Of a stretch of DNA of 64,000 nucleotides, positions 9,242 to 39,468 are shown one piece after another (the first letter of the stretch is position 1; every line of letters begins with the position of its first letter). The stretch spans positions 44,913 through 108,912 of the forward strand of contig NW_003131354.1 in assembly GCF_000003605.2 (NCBI RefSeq), in the 5' to 3' direction. Made by a program: the position numbers and the translations under genes. The notes under the pieces were generated by a model that searched no databases, was not told where the DNA came from, and was given only the letters and a program-made list of their open reading frames with translations. The stretch comes from Saccoglossus kowalevskii (taxonomy: Eukaryota > Hemichordata > Enteropneusta > Harrimaniidae).

Positions 9242-12200
9242 TTAGTGACCACGTGTTTACAGGGGTTTATGTCATGTTTACTTTGTTTGAAAGAGTCACG
9301 AACATATTACAAGCAAAAAAGAAAAAGTAAAATAAGCAATTAGCTTTTACTCGCCATGATATTGAGGATATACAGATCGCTCAAATGTTGTAAAAATAAA
9401 ACTCAATATTCACATTGTTGTATATTAAATTTTATGGAATAAAACTAATAATGTGAAATGTTATTTCTGCGACAATCGGGTACATTGTACAGTACTACAA
9501 ATGAACATAATCTATAATAATAGCACAATGCATGTCGTAAGATGTACAACTTTTGCATATACAATTATGTTTTTTTTTGTATTCTTACGTTTTTTTCGGA
9601 GTTTTACATCTTGGGCATTTCGCATTCATTGTTTTTTTAGTTTATAGTTATAAATAAATATGACATTCACTTGTGTATTTATTTAAACATGTTTGTTTGC
9701 CATTTCAAATCAACGGTACCAAAGTTGACTTGACAATATAAGTTGTGATTTTAGTGGTAAAATGGGCAATGGATGTTATTTGCACTTCAGCTAAACGTAT
9801 ATGGACGTGGAATTAGAACACGTTTGCAAGGCCGAACACATTACCCAAATACACTAAAAAAAACATCTTGATTTAATGTCCCCATGGTTTATGTTGCAAG
9901 AGGAAACAAAACTGATTAATAAAGTTATCAATGTCGTCGTATAATTACAAAATGCAATGACAGCTCCCATCCCTATAACAATATTTTCTTTTGAAATGGA
10001 CACCACAATTCGGTCAATTGAAACCAACACGAAAATAGTCGTATGATTTGAAAGATTAACGTTCATGTGCAATATAAATAAAATCATCGTCATTATCATT
10101 CCAAGAACAGTGAATGTAAATGTGAGTGTTGTCAGATATATATATCAGGTATGATATACTAATCAGCGTGAAACTTGGCGGTATACAATGTAGTCTGTCG
10201 AACGCCAGCAGCACCTCAAATGTTAGAGAGTTACAGATATACTGCTATGTTGACTATGTTGCTCAGGGACTAGATTACTGAGAGACGCCGGTGAACCAAA
10301 ATTTGAATGACAAGTCGGTGATAATGATAGCCAAGGGGCCGGGGAAAACATTTCAAAAACACATTTTTTATCAAAGGGAAGGTTCTCGAGGTAAATACGG
10401 ATAACTTTTTCGGCAGGTTTGAATATTTCCTATAGTGCATGTTGATAAAAACGGAATATTTTTATTGGTTTCATCAAGATCTCAATCTACATTATTTAAA
10501 TATGTTAAAAAAATCAAAGTTGTCCACATTGTATTGTAAAAATAAGCATCCAGCGTAATTTCGCTCAGTAGGCTATTGGTCACCCTTGGTCTTTAAGCGC
10601 CTTCTACGGCAGTTGTATTATATGGGAAATTCCCAGATCCGCCGCTGCATAAGCTACTTCGCTATGAGCTAAACTCAATTCACACTAAGCAATTGCGTGA
10701 CTTCAATGATCGAATTGCAACATTGATGTTGTATAGGAACATATATTAGTATGTAGCTCTTCCAGTATTCATGCAAAGTGGCAACATGTGTGTTAGACGT
10801 GCGATCACATGTAGACGTCATTTCCGGATAATAGACGGATACGAAAACAAAAGAGTACGTAACTGTGGCTAAAAATGACTGCAGTGGTGAATTTAATGTG
10901 TTTATGCGTTGGATGGATGAAGTCTTATCTTGAATGATCACAACACGTTACGTAAACACTTAGAATGTAGCAAAACATCTGTGAGTAGGTTCTATTTACT
11001 ATAACTACTTTAGTACCTGGTAAAAACTGCATTGTGTTGTTGAGAAAGTGTTTTGTAAAATATGAGCATTGTCAGCCATCGTCGTTTGATTGGTGGGCGA
11101 GTGATATAATGACTATAAGAATATCGAAATGGGACATCAATTCTCAACTTGCAAAGTTTCGGACAAAGTAACGTGATCGCCAGTCTAAGTTGAGGGTTGG
11201 CAAGGGTAATTTCGTAAGCTGTACTCAATTGTTTTTATTTTCGTAATAAGGTAATTTAAATAAACAAAAAACGTAAATTCGTAGACATGGAAAAAGTGTA
11301 AAATGTAATCAGCTATTTTATTCGTCCGTAAAGCATTTTCCACAATAAATGTCGTAATTCGTACGCAATTTTCAATTATGATACAAATTATCAAATATTT
11401 TACAAAATGTAATTAGGAATTTGCTTTATCTGTAAAGTGTAAAACCCATTTTTTACTGTAAATGGAAATTTTCTTTTTTATTTCCTGTAAAAACGTAAAT
11501 GCATTTTGTTATTCCTGTAACCTGTACCAGCTATTCCCCTTGCCCCCTGAGTTGTTTATCAAACTTAGGCGTTCATTTATTAAACTTAGTTCACAGTTGG
11601 AAAGTACGTGGCACCGATCGACCAATGGGGGCGCGCTGTATTATAATCTAAAAATAAAAGACGCGATTCTTTAATCATTTTAACTAAAGATACCTAGAGA
11701 ATTCCACTCTTTCGTACGTTTGGTTTCTTCTTCTGTAGTCGGCTTGTGAAGTTTTACTGAGAAAAAAACATGTGCCTAATTAGATTATTTTATTAGTATG
11801 ACTGATATACACGCTTACGCACTTTCTCCATATTGTAAACACAGTGTGTTGACAGTAAGACAAAGCAAATGTCCCGTCTCATATAGTTGCTGGTTGTGTG
11901 AAACCTGTTTATTTTTGTTTCACCAACTAAATTGGTCCCCCATGTATGATACCTTTTGTCATCTAGGTACCTAATCGCGAATCTATTTCCCATCTTGTAG
12001 CACAACTTACCATGTTCACAAACCAATGTATAAGAGCGCCGTAAACTGCGGTTCAGATATATTAGGGCACACTCAACTGCGCGGGTGAGTTTACATAACA
12101 GCTATACAGAATATAATTTCATTGATTTTTAATCAATAACTCTACCGTTAACGATTTTACACTTAAACATCAAGGTTGGATGTTTGCCCTCGTAGCCAAG

Positions 12201-12724
12201 TTAGAATGGACAGTATATGCATAATATAAAATACTTAATAATGTATGTAATAGAATAACTGTAATTATACATTTTCAGCATGGCCGCTAGTTCGCGCATA
12301 CGTTAAATCCGTTTACCTATACAAGAACTTGTTTATTCAGTGGAGAGTCGTGTTTCAAATATTGTATCAGTTGGCAAAACTGTATCAATCACTCACGATT
12401 CCGTGGTTTAACATACGTCCCCACACACATCATTCAACTATAGCCTCCAAAACTCATCAATAAAAAACAAGCTACCCTACCCTGTATTTAGATTGGATAG
12501 CGATATGATCCGATTGAAAGCATAGCCCATATGTGATCGTCCCCTGAACCGTGTGTGCGCAAATAAAACAATTCTATTGTTAATAAACAAGATAATTGCA
12601 GATGTCATCTGCTGCCGTCCATTACACTGCAGAGGTACCTCTCTTTGAAAAACGATTCGAAATTCACAAGCAACCCCTCTTTTTTTTAAATTCTGTATTT
12701 TTTTAAATTCTTACATATTTTAAA
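9242..12724. other. Spacer between the two UST copies
   Basis: About 3.5 kb holding the 3' UTR of copy 1 and, presumably, the promoter of copy 2. No further exon or complete repeat was recognised. Around 11.2-11.5 kb is AT-rich with many TGTAAA/TTTACA words. No clear TATA box was found near 12725. Confidence 0.6.
9395..9443 (+). terminator. Candidate polyadenylation signals of UST copy 1
   Basis: AATAAA occurs at 9395-9400 and again at 9438-9443, 154 and 197 nt after the stop. GT-rich sequence (ATTGTTGTAT) follows the first. Confidence 0.5.
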
Positions 12725-12863
12725 ATGGCTAGATGTTATCCATGCTCGGGGAGAAACGCATTATTTTGCTGCTGCTTGCTGATAGGCTACGTCATATTCT
12801 GTGTGTTTAGAAAAGAAGGATTCTTAGTTCACAACAGGGAGGCGTCTCGACAAACCAGTATAG
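12725..12863 (+). CDS. UST: UST copy 2 exon 1: membrane anchor
   Basis: 139 nt, phase 1 at the end (ACCAGTATAG|GTAAGA). It encodes a short basic/Cys N-terminus, a hydrophobic stretch (ALFCCCLLIGYVIFCVF) and the start of the stem. Confidence 0.85.
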
Positions 12864-15800
12864 GTAAGAAATATGTATTATAATTCTATCAACTACGGTA
12901 CATGAATATAATTAATATCACTGTTATACCGCATAATGTGTTACACACACGTAGCAATGCCGTCATTTCGTCGTGGTTACAGTGGGCGGTTTTACTCAAA
13001 CTTAAATATAAATGATGATACATTATACATGTCTCAAAAATGATTTTGAAGTTACTTTTGTTTTACACATAAGCAGAAGTCTCTATGTCTGCTAATCTAT
13101 AGTCTGGACTGGATGTGTTCATTACGAAATAAAACTGACTCTCAGAATGCTATAATGTTATTGCGAGAATACCTGAAAGTATGCACGAAGACAGTACAGC
13201 TGGAGTATCGACCGACGCGCGGCGGAGGTCGATGCGGAGCGTACTGTTTGAGTGCATACTTTGAGATATTCTCGTAATAACCTTATTATTATACATCATT
13301 TCCTTCCAAGGATACACCATGGGAATGCCGAAATTCAAAACGTTTAGAACAGAGTCCGGTCAAATTCTGGTGGCAGCCATGTTTTTTTTATTATTAGAGG
13401 ATGCTTACGCGCGTAATCATTCCATATTTGGAATTCGCATTTCCTAATATGGTAGGATGAAATACCCCGTAAAATACCGCAAAATTACGGCACGCTGTAA
13501 CTTATGGTGTTACGATGACAGATGTATAATATTATACGTTATGTCTAGCCGCACATCAAATTAACCTAGTTTATGTTACGTGTATTCTGTATTGCATCGA
13601 AATGAGAAACGTTCGTGGTATTAAAATAAAAATGTAATAGCAGTACAGAGAAAACAATCGAACAACCAAGAAGAGTAAATTGGCAAACTTTCAATGTTTT
13701 TTATTTGTATTTTTGTTTTGTTTATATGTATGATGTGATGTATATGAAGACGTCACTTTAACTGTGTGTCGTTTATGTTCTCAGCAGATTTGAACTCAAC
13801 CAAACTTCATGTTGGTGAGCGAAACATCGACGATACACGCCTAGTAAATGTAAGTGTAGTGATACTGGCAGTCCATTATTATATTGTTTTTCATACTATA
13901 AAAACTCGTCTTATCAATATGAAGTACGAATGTTTGCACACAATTATATAATACATCATGTATAAGGGAAAATACTAGTATTCAAATGTCAAGGTCATAC
14001 CCGCTCGAAATCTGATGTCCGTGAATGATGATGTCCGGCTTACCGGTTTCAGTGTCACGTGATAATTTCGTCTGAGCACATCAGACAGTCTCGTTCCTAA
14101 CACGTTGATCGGGTTTGAATTGAAAATGTGTAAAGGTTTCATTTGCTCGGTACGTACATTTGTGTGTTTGGACGGTGACCGGGCACTAATCGAAATCGAA
14201 CGAAGCTACAAGTTATCGAAGTAATAGGACAGGCAAAACCTGCAATTTGTCTAGTCCGTTCATCAAAAAAAAAATACAAATTGTTGACGCTGTCAAAGCA
14301 ATAAGGCAATACATGATAATACTATATGTGCTAATAACTGGGTTTTTTCTAGGGCTCCATGGGTCGTATTTTTTACAACAGAGTTCCCAAATGTGGAAGT
14401 CGGACGGTGATTACACTACTGAAACTTTTATCTCGTCGAAATGGCTTTAACTTCTACACATCGTCAATACATAACAAAACACAAATATCTTTAAAAGATC
14501 AGGTACTGTGTACTTTCTAAAAATAATTTTAATATGTCGAATTTATGCCGGGAGTCTGAGCATGTTCAACTTATTACGTCACGCACGTATCTGTCACGTG
14601 ACTCCTAGTTCTCCGAGTCGGTGGCGGAAGAGGCTAGAGTGCCATTGTTTTTAGCCGATTTCCGAAAAATGGCTTTTTCGAATTTGATCGGATAAACGCC
14701 ATTTTCTAGACAGTTCATACTATGATATATCACCTGGTGTCTTTAAAATGGGGGTCGTCGTTGTTGTACCTGAATCNNNNNNNNNNNNNNNNNNNNNNNN
14801 NNNNNNNNNNNNNNNNNNNNNNNNNNATAGATGCAGTTAGTAAAATACATCTCATCCTTGAATACCACATTTATTTATGAACGCCATATTCATTACATCG
14901 ACTTTGAAAAGTAAGTTTGAGATTCGGTCTGCGCATCTCCATCTAGTCAGCTTTCATTACATGATACTTGGTGTCCTCTTTTGGGATGGTTACTGTGGAT
15001 TTGTGAGTTGAGCGTTTTATATAGTGACGAGATTTATTGATGTGGTCGTGAAGTTGTAATCCCGTGTTTCATTGTTGTATTTTCGTAACGTGCCTGCAAG
15101 TATACTTCTTTAATTCATTTGTTTTGTTGTTTTCCACTGCTAGTGTGCAGTCGCGTTGACCATGATATACTTGGCTTTACATGTATATAGGAACATAAGG
15201 CGATTTGCGCAAGTCTATAAAGTCACGTGTAGGCTGTGTTCATTGCACGCTATTTGAGCAGCTACCATGGCTTATTGGGCTGCCACGGTCGTTAGTTTGA
15301 ATCCCGTGTTACGTATATATGTTTGTTATGTACCTCTAATTATTTTTTTTTTTAAATTATCAACTACGATGTTGCTAGAGATAATATAACTATCCACAAA
15401 TGACACGTAACTCCTTTTTTCTCAGGTTTGATGCAATACAGCCAGTTTATATTAACATTATCCGTGACCCAATAGATCGTTTCGTTTCCAATTATTATTT
15501 TAGACGATTTGGTGATGCACAACATCCCCAGTACATAAATCATTCTATATCTGACAGATACTTGGTGAGTTGAAATAAACTATATTCTTTCAAAAAACAC
15601 ACATGACTGCACGATTTATATATAGGCGTGATGTATTGTTATTGTATTTCAGACAAAATGATTTTTAAAACTATAATAACATGTGTTTGATTATAAATTA
15701 TTTCTACTAGTTACACCCATGTTGGAATATGTGAATTCAAGACGGACATTTAGCTTGTTCCGTCCTCGCACTGGAAATATGTCATACTTTAACAAATCTT

Positions 15801-17454
15801 AGACGTACATGGGCACCGAGATCTCGAGAGAGCGAGAGCGCCACGAGACTTATATTTGTCCTCTAATTGTGTTCAATTTTTCTTGTCACTGTTTCCTGTC
15901 CCTATGTACTGATAGCATTGAGTCGCGATGGCTAACCATAAACCTAGCTTCTAACAAGTCTCGCCGATCTCTTGTTCTCAACGAGATCTCGGCGGCCATT
16001 TTGTGTCAAAGTTTATTTGTCAATGAACACGATGACAAGTAAACGCGCTGATAGTACTATTTCAATTGAATGTTTGTCTATTCTAGACTCTGGATGAGTG
16101 TGTTCTATATAACAAATCTGAATGTAGTGAACACCGGCTTTTCTACGTAGTACCGTATTTCTGTGGTCAGGATCCACGGTGCAGGTAAGTTCTAGCTCCA
16201 AAAAAATGCGCGAACTTTAACTCTACCTGCACAAATTAAAGTTTACAATTAAGGTTAAGTTAGGATGAATTTCACAGTGGATATTTTGTTTTGAGATTTT
16301 TTCCAGAAAAAAATGTTTCGATTTGTCAAAACTATGCCCGGATATTATGCTTTCTGACTTCAAACGTATTGCGATCAAAGAGACGTCAGAAAAGTAAAAT
16401 GTTAGATGCAATCATAGCGGAAACAAATAGTCTCTGCGAATTTTCGTAATTATCATACGTATTGTTTTAGTTTTAACAAGGTATTTAAAAATCGATTGGC
16501 CCGCAATTACACAAACTCCGGACACCGCCCCACCACACAACACCATGCTCCGCAAAGAGTTAAAAGATTGATCGAGATAAAATAAGCTATATAAATTTGG
16601 AAATATCATATCTTTGTTTTCGTTGACAATTTTTTGTTTTAAATATACTTAATCAACAACCGCTGGTTTATTACTCAAAACTCCAAAAATGTGATTACCC
16701 CGAATTTACCAGGGATTCTATTTCAGGAAACCAACAGAATGGTCTTTGGAAAGGGCTCTCTTTAATTTAGACAAGCATTATTTACTGGTTGGATTTCTGG
16801 AAAAACTCGAAGAAACATTACAGGCATTGGAATTATTACTCCCCGACATATTTCATGGCGCCGTTGGTCTTTTGAACAAACCAGGTACGTTTGCAGTGCC
16901 ATATCTTTACATGTGTGAATTCAATTGAGGAATATGTAAATTACGGTATTGTGTCTGCTGTCATTACATAGTTCCTTCGTCAACAAAAACATCAGAAATA
17001 CTGCAACTATACACAATCTAATGCACAACCAAGCCTCCATACATTTAATAAATCGAGATTTTTGGGGGGAAACATGTAAACATATATGTAAAGTATTTTA
17101 ACATCCTTCAACATCCGGGCACAATATTCGTTGACAGTGAATCGCCGAGCACAAACTTGCTCGCTCACACATGGGTGTGTTGTTTACTGTTGTCCGGGAG
17201 TACAATGAAGCAATCGATACGCGTGTATGTTTTCTGTCGAAACGCTGACAACTCGTGACTAGGTGCTTACTTAATGTATTATTTTATACATATTTTCTTC
17301 TTTAGCAATGGAAACGAAAAGAGAAAAAACTGTGTCGTATAAGAAAACACTACCGTCTGATAACGTTAGACAGATATTGAGGTCGAGAATGGGTTTGGAA
17401 TATGCGTTTTATGAGGCCGCATTACGGAAATTCAACGACATTATGACATTTTGA
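12725..17454 (+). CDS. UST: Uronyl 2-O-sulfotransferase-like protein, tandem copy 2 (8 exons, 325 aa)
   Basis: Second gene of the pair, same predicted Golgi 2-O-sulfotransferase role. Joined exons: 12725-12863, 13785-13849, 14353-14502, 14831-14910, 15426-15564, 16087-16184, 16727-16884, 17306-17454; every junction is in phase and the frame ends in TGA. Start: AAAATGG, a good initiation context. Seen in the protein: a Cys/Leu-rich anchor (about residues 13-28); YNRVPKCGSRT (76-86), nearly identical to vertebrate UST; ERHIHYIDF with His-x-His (135-143); INIIRDPIDRFVS (154-166); PYFCGQDPRC; LPSDNVRQILRSRM and AALRKF at the end. All binding and catalytic motifs are intact, so it looks functional. 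Exon 4 lies immediately after a 50-N assembly gap in intron 3, and its ATAG acceptor is the first known sequence after the gap. By eye, exon 5 is about 60% identical in protein to copy 1. Confidence 0.9.
13157..13530 (+). mobile_element. Hairpin-headed non-coding element, copy B
   Basis: In intron 1 of UST copy 2, same orientation as copies A and C. The first ~115 bp fold as a stem: TTGCGAGAATACCTGAAAGT and a further arm through CAGTAC pair with GTACTGTTTGAG...ACTTTGAGATATTCTCGTAA. A unique ~250 bp body follows, with smaller palindromes (CCATAT...ATATGG; GTAAC...GTTAC), ending GATGTATAAT. Confidence 0.85.
13785..13849 (+). CDS. UST: UST copy 2 exon 2: stem region
   Basis: 65 nt, phase 1 to 0, between GTTCTCAG and GTAAGT. 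The acceptor is a CAGCAG tandem site; the second AG would remove one Ala. It contains an N-glycosylation sequon (NST). Confidence 0.8.
14353..14502 (+). CDS. UST: UST copy 2 exon 3: PAPS 5'-phosphosulfate loop
   Basis: 150 nt, phase 0 to 0, between TTTTTTCTAG and GTACTG. It encodes YNRVPKCGSRTVITLLKLL and RRNGFNFYTSSIHNKTQISL, a strong UST match. Confidence 0.93.
14777..14826. other. Assembly gap (50 N)
   Basis: Run of 50 N in intron 3 of UST copy 2, four bases before the exon 4 acceptor. The round number suggests a placeholder of unknown true size. Confidence 0.95.
14831..14910 (+). CDS. UST: UST copy 2 exon 4: catalytic histidine segment
   Basis: 80 nt, the same length as in copy 1, which places the acceptor at the ATAG right after the N run. 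It ends ERHIHYIDFE before GTAAGT. Confidence 0.88.
15426..15564 (+). CDS. UST: UST copy 2 exon 5: PAPS 3'-phosphate site
   Basis: 139 nt, phase 2 to 0, between TTTTTCTCAG and GTGAGT. It encodes PVYINIIRDPIDRFVSNYYF followed by RRFGDA. Confidence 0.93.
15811..15996. mobile_element. MITE-like element with GCCGAGATCTCG ends
   Basis: In intron 5 of UST copy 2. The left end GGGCACCGAGATCTCGAGAG is inverted at the right end (CAACGAGATCTCGGCGGCC), and the outer ~45 nt pair with mismatches. No second full copy was seen; 26380-26430 has a faint resemblance (CTCGCGCT...TCTCGGCGGTC). Confidence 0.6.
16087..16184 (+). CDS. UST: UST copy 2 exon 6
   Basis: 98 nt, phase 0 to 2, between CTATTCTAG and GTAAGT. 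It encodes TLDECVLYNKSECS and VVPYFCGQDPRC. Confidence 0.92.
16727..16884 (+). CDS. UST: UST copy 2 exon 7
   Basis: 158 nt, phase 2 to 1, between TATTTCAG and GTACGT. It encodes TEWSLERALFNLDKHYLLVG and LLPDIFHGAV. Confidence 0.92.
17306..17454 (+). CDS. UST: UST copy 2 exon 8: C-terminus and stop
   Basis: 149 nt from the TTCTTCTTTAG acceptor to TGA. A Lys-rich linker is followed by DNVRQILRSRMGLEYAFYEA and LRKF. Confidence 0.9.
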
Positions 17455-17849
17455 TTACCTTTTTTATTTAAATTAATTTAGTTTTTTTTGCAATTGTATA
17501 TGTATTTCATACGTGAGTAAGTACCTCATTTAATTATCCGAATAATTAATATTGATATTTAATAATTACCTGACTATACAAAAACAAAATCAGCGACCGC
17601 ATTGTAGCTGGTGATCGCATGCTTTAATGAGAGACAAGCCATTGCGTTATTGGGCACAATTCCCTACTGCAAACTTTATAAGAACAGTTTGTCTGAAAAT
17701 GTCCTCAGTGTGTTGAAGAGGGGTGGAGTTATTTTAAGCAATCGAAGTCGTATAGCAGATGTGGCCCGGTTTTAAGAGGTCAATTTCGACAGAAAATAGA
17801 GAATAATTTTATGACAGGGAAATTATGTTGAATTTGCCTAGTACTTCAA

Positions 17850-17855
17850 AATAAA
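17850..17855 (+). terminator. Candidate polyadenylation signal of UST copy 2
   Basis: First AATAAA after the stop codon, 396 nt downstream. Weak evidence, as the region is AT-rich. Confidence 0.3.
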
Positions 17856-19779
17856 TTAGCAACCGGTGTATAAGTAGCTAGCAGCATTGGACAACGGGGA
17901 AATTATTCAGGCTATGCCCCTCATAATCCTACACTAACGCCAGCTAGTGGAAATATTGAAATATATCAGCCACCCTCATGCAAACATTTGCCTATATTTG
18001 TTGAGCGTATTGTTCGTTTTGTATATCAAATTTGTAGAACTGGCCAGAAGTCCCCGATTTGCATGGTGTTGGACATATTAAAAGAAAAAGATTATGCTTG
18101 AAGATTAAACGGTGACGTACAGTGTATGTCGGAGACCAGATTGACATTATTAATATTGCCATTATATCATCGATTCTAACAGATTCCCAGTACCAATGTT
18201 TCTGTGTAAAAAATAATACTGGAAATTCGGCATGTAATCTGGTGGGAACAGGGCGTAAAATAAACTAAATCTTGATAATATATATTCATTTCGTGCACAA
18301 TGCAATTCGATTTTCTTACAACGTCTTGGGATTATGGTTATTATTCGATGGAAAACCGTTCCTGCAATTTTGTAACGACTTTTTTCAGAATCAGAATAGT
18401 TGAACTGCAAACATAATGTGATTCATAATGACCGTTTATTTTCAGGAGTGTCGCGTTTAAACGAACTACTATCTCTATAACTTACAGCGCAATCTGTGAT
18501 AAACTAATGAATTGAATTGAATATTTCGACTAATTAAACACAGCGAACTCAGGGCTACAATTTACTCATAAATGCTATAATATGAGAAAAAATAGTATAA
18601 GAACGACAGTCTGATTTCAAATGATGTCGCGTTTTTGATATAATTCAAAACATAGTAAACAGGATTACATCAAAATGCAGAATTGTGACGTGTCTGTAGT
18701 GCAAAATAGTTTCGCAATCTTGTTCCACTACTACTCGTTTTCCTGTCTTGTACGCTTTAATAACATTTCAATGACAGATTACATTTTTTTTAAATATCAG
18801 TAGATATATATAATAACATAACATAACAGAAAATATCAAAATGTACTTTTATATAACCAGGTTGAGACATATAATAAATTCGAAGCGATACTTCGCAGAG
18901 AAATGCAAAAATAAACTATTAAATATAGTGTTACCAAATATAATGACTTGTAAGCTCATAAGCTTGTCTAATTTTAAGCGGGTTTCGATTTTCAGGTTAT
19001 TTCTTTTCGTTTCAATTCATACTAGTATACAACCGTAGCTGCCTATATCATCCATACTTGTCACTTCAGAAAAATCTAATAATTTATATCTTCGGATATT
19101 GATCAAGAAAATGTTTGCGTTCCGGAATAATCACGATTACTTAGTGGTGAGTGTAAGCCATGTGTGGTTGACAATTGCTATTTACAAATCTAATTTAGTG
19201 GTAGTCTGGTGATAGGAGCCTGGTCATTCATTATATATAGAACAACGACACACCATTGGTTAAAGCGTCTAGTCGTCAGATGACGTATGTGCAAGGATGA
19301 AATTTAACAAATTATCGCTGTTGTCAAAACACGCATAGGGTCTAGTGTGGATTACATGACAGTTTAATTACATTGAAATGCCGATATTGCTAAGATCAGT
19401 AGGAGCGAGAGAGAGTAAATTAAACAATTATTCATGATTTAACCAGTGCGTGTAATCAATGCGCCATTCAACCATAAAGTATACGAGATATTCATTTAAA
19501 TGCTAAGATGATAGTTATTAATATGATGGGAGGGTTAAAACGAGTTCACACTATCATTCAGAGTGTTACTAGAGAGAGACCACGAACGGGAGTTAGGACA
19601 TTGTGAGGCAGGTTAAGTTTACCTTGGTGTTATTATTGGTTATTAGTTGTTGGTTTTTTTTCAGTTCACTTACAATTGGAGTAAAGAAAATACAGAATAT
19701 GCAAAACATGCAGATGCATTATATTATATTATATGAATCGAAGAATACATTTGTTTACAGGGACAAGTAAATTACGAGT

Positions 19780-19785
19780 TTTATT
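19780..19785 (-). terminator. Candidate polyadenylation signal of the glutamate receptor
   Basis: TTTATT on the plus strand, i.e. AATAAA on the minus strand, 480 nt past the receptor stop codon. A single hexamer in AT-rich sequence. Confidence 0.3.
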
Positions 19786-20264
19786 CAGTCAGAGTAAATG
19801 GGCTCTTTTTTTTTTGATATTGTGTGGGTGACAAAACAACGTACTTGATCAGTGGCATGTAGTATAAGTATGAATTGTTCACAAAACTATCGTTTACAGA
19901 TTCGCTGCGATAGTACAAATACTATTATAATTATTATTGTTATATAAAAACATCTAAATAATGTATTTCAGTATGAAGTTACAAATAAATGTATTAGCGC
20001 ATGCGCAATTAATACAAAATACAAATTGATTTCATTTGTTTTCAAAACATATATTACAAATTGCTCCAGAATTTCACCAAATTTGTCGGCGTCATTATTT
20101 CGACACTGATCTTGTTCATGCGTTGTTTTGTATGAAACAAGATTTTCCGCCAAATATCACACTGTATAGCTATCGTATAAATTATTTATAATTCAATTAT
20201 CACTAAAAATATAAAATACGTAAGTGTGTTAAAATGATTAACAAAAACCGCAATGACATCACGG

Positions 20265-39077
<18,813 letters not shown>

Positions 39078-39461
39078 TCATATAAACAGTTTGTCATATA
39101 TGAATACACGTGACGTGAAATCCACATCTCAAACATTCGTTGTGATTATATCCCCTACGCTGGAACCCTCTGGAAACGCATATCGACAAGTATATGACTT
39201 GCGCTCCCTGAGCAGACTCAGAAAGCCCATCTCTTCTCATGATGTTCAGAAATCCCGTTAAATCGTACAAAGGGCAAACGGCTGCGCAAACGAATACTTG
39301 TCAGCAACCACTTGAAATGTAGACCATAATCAACGATGACAAACTGATGAAATGCGCGTGTAGATGATCGCCTCGCTTTTAACCAATTGCGAGCACTTCA
39401 ATAGATCCACTCCACACAACCAGCCATTGAACGCACCCGAATGTTCCGTGCGTGGCGAGTG

Positions 39462-39468
39462 TATATAG
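39462..39468 (-). promoter_or_regulatory. Candidate TATA box of the receptor gene
   Basis: On the minus strand TTCTATATACAC lies about 410 nt upstream of the receptor ATG, followed by GC-richer sequence with no splice acceptor needed before the ATG. This would give a 5' UTR of about 380 nt. No transcript evidence, so tentative. Confidence 0.25.

Larger units (their letters stand above)
17455..20264. other. Convergent intergenic region between UST copy 2 and the glutamate receptor
   Basis: About 2.8 kb that must hold both 3' UTRs. AT-rich, with no exon, RNA gene or clear repeat that I recognise. Confidence 0.6.

Noticed and set aside
15809-16042. 77-codon open frame with Arg/Glu-rich start
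   Set aside because: It is the inverted-repeat element in intron 5 of UST copy 2.
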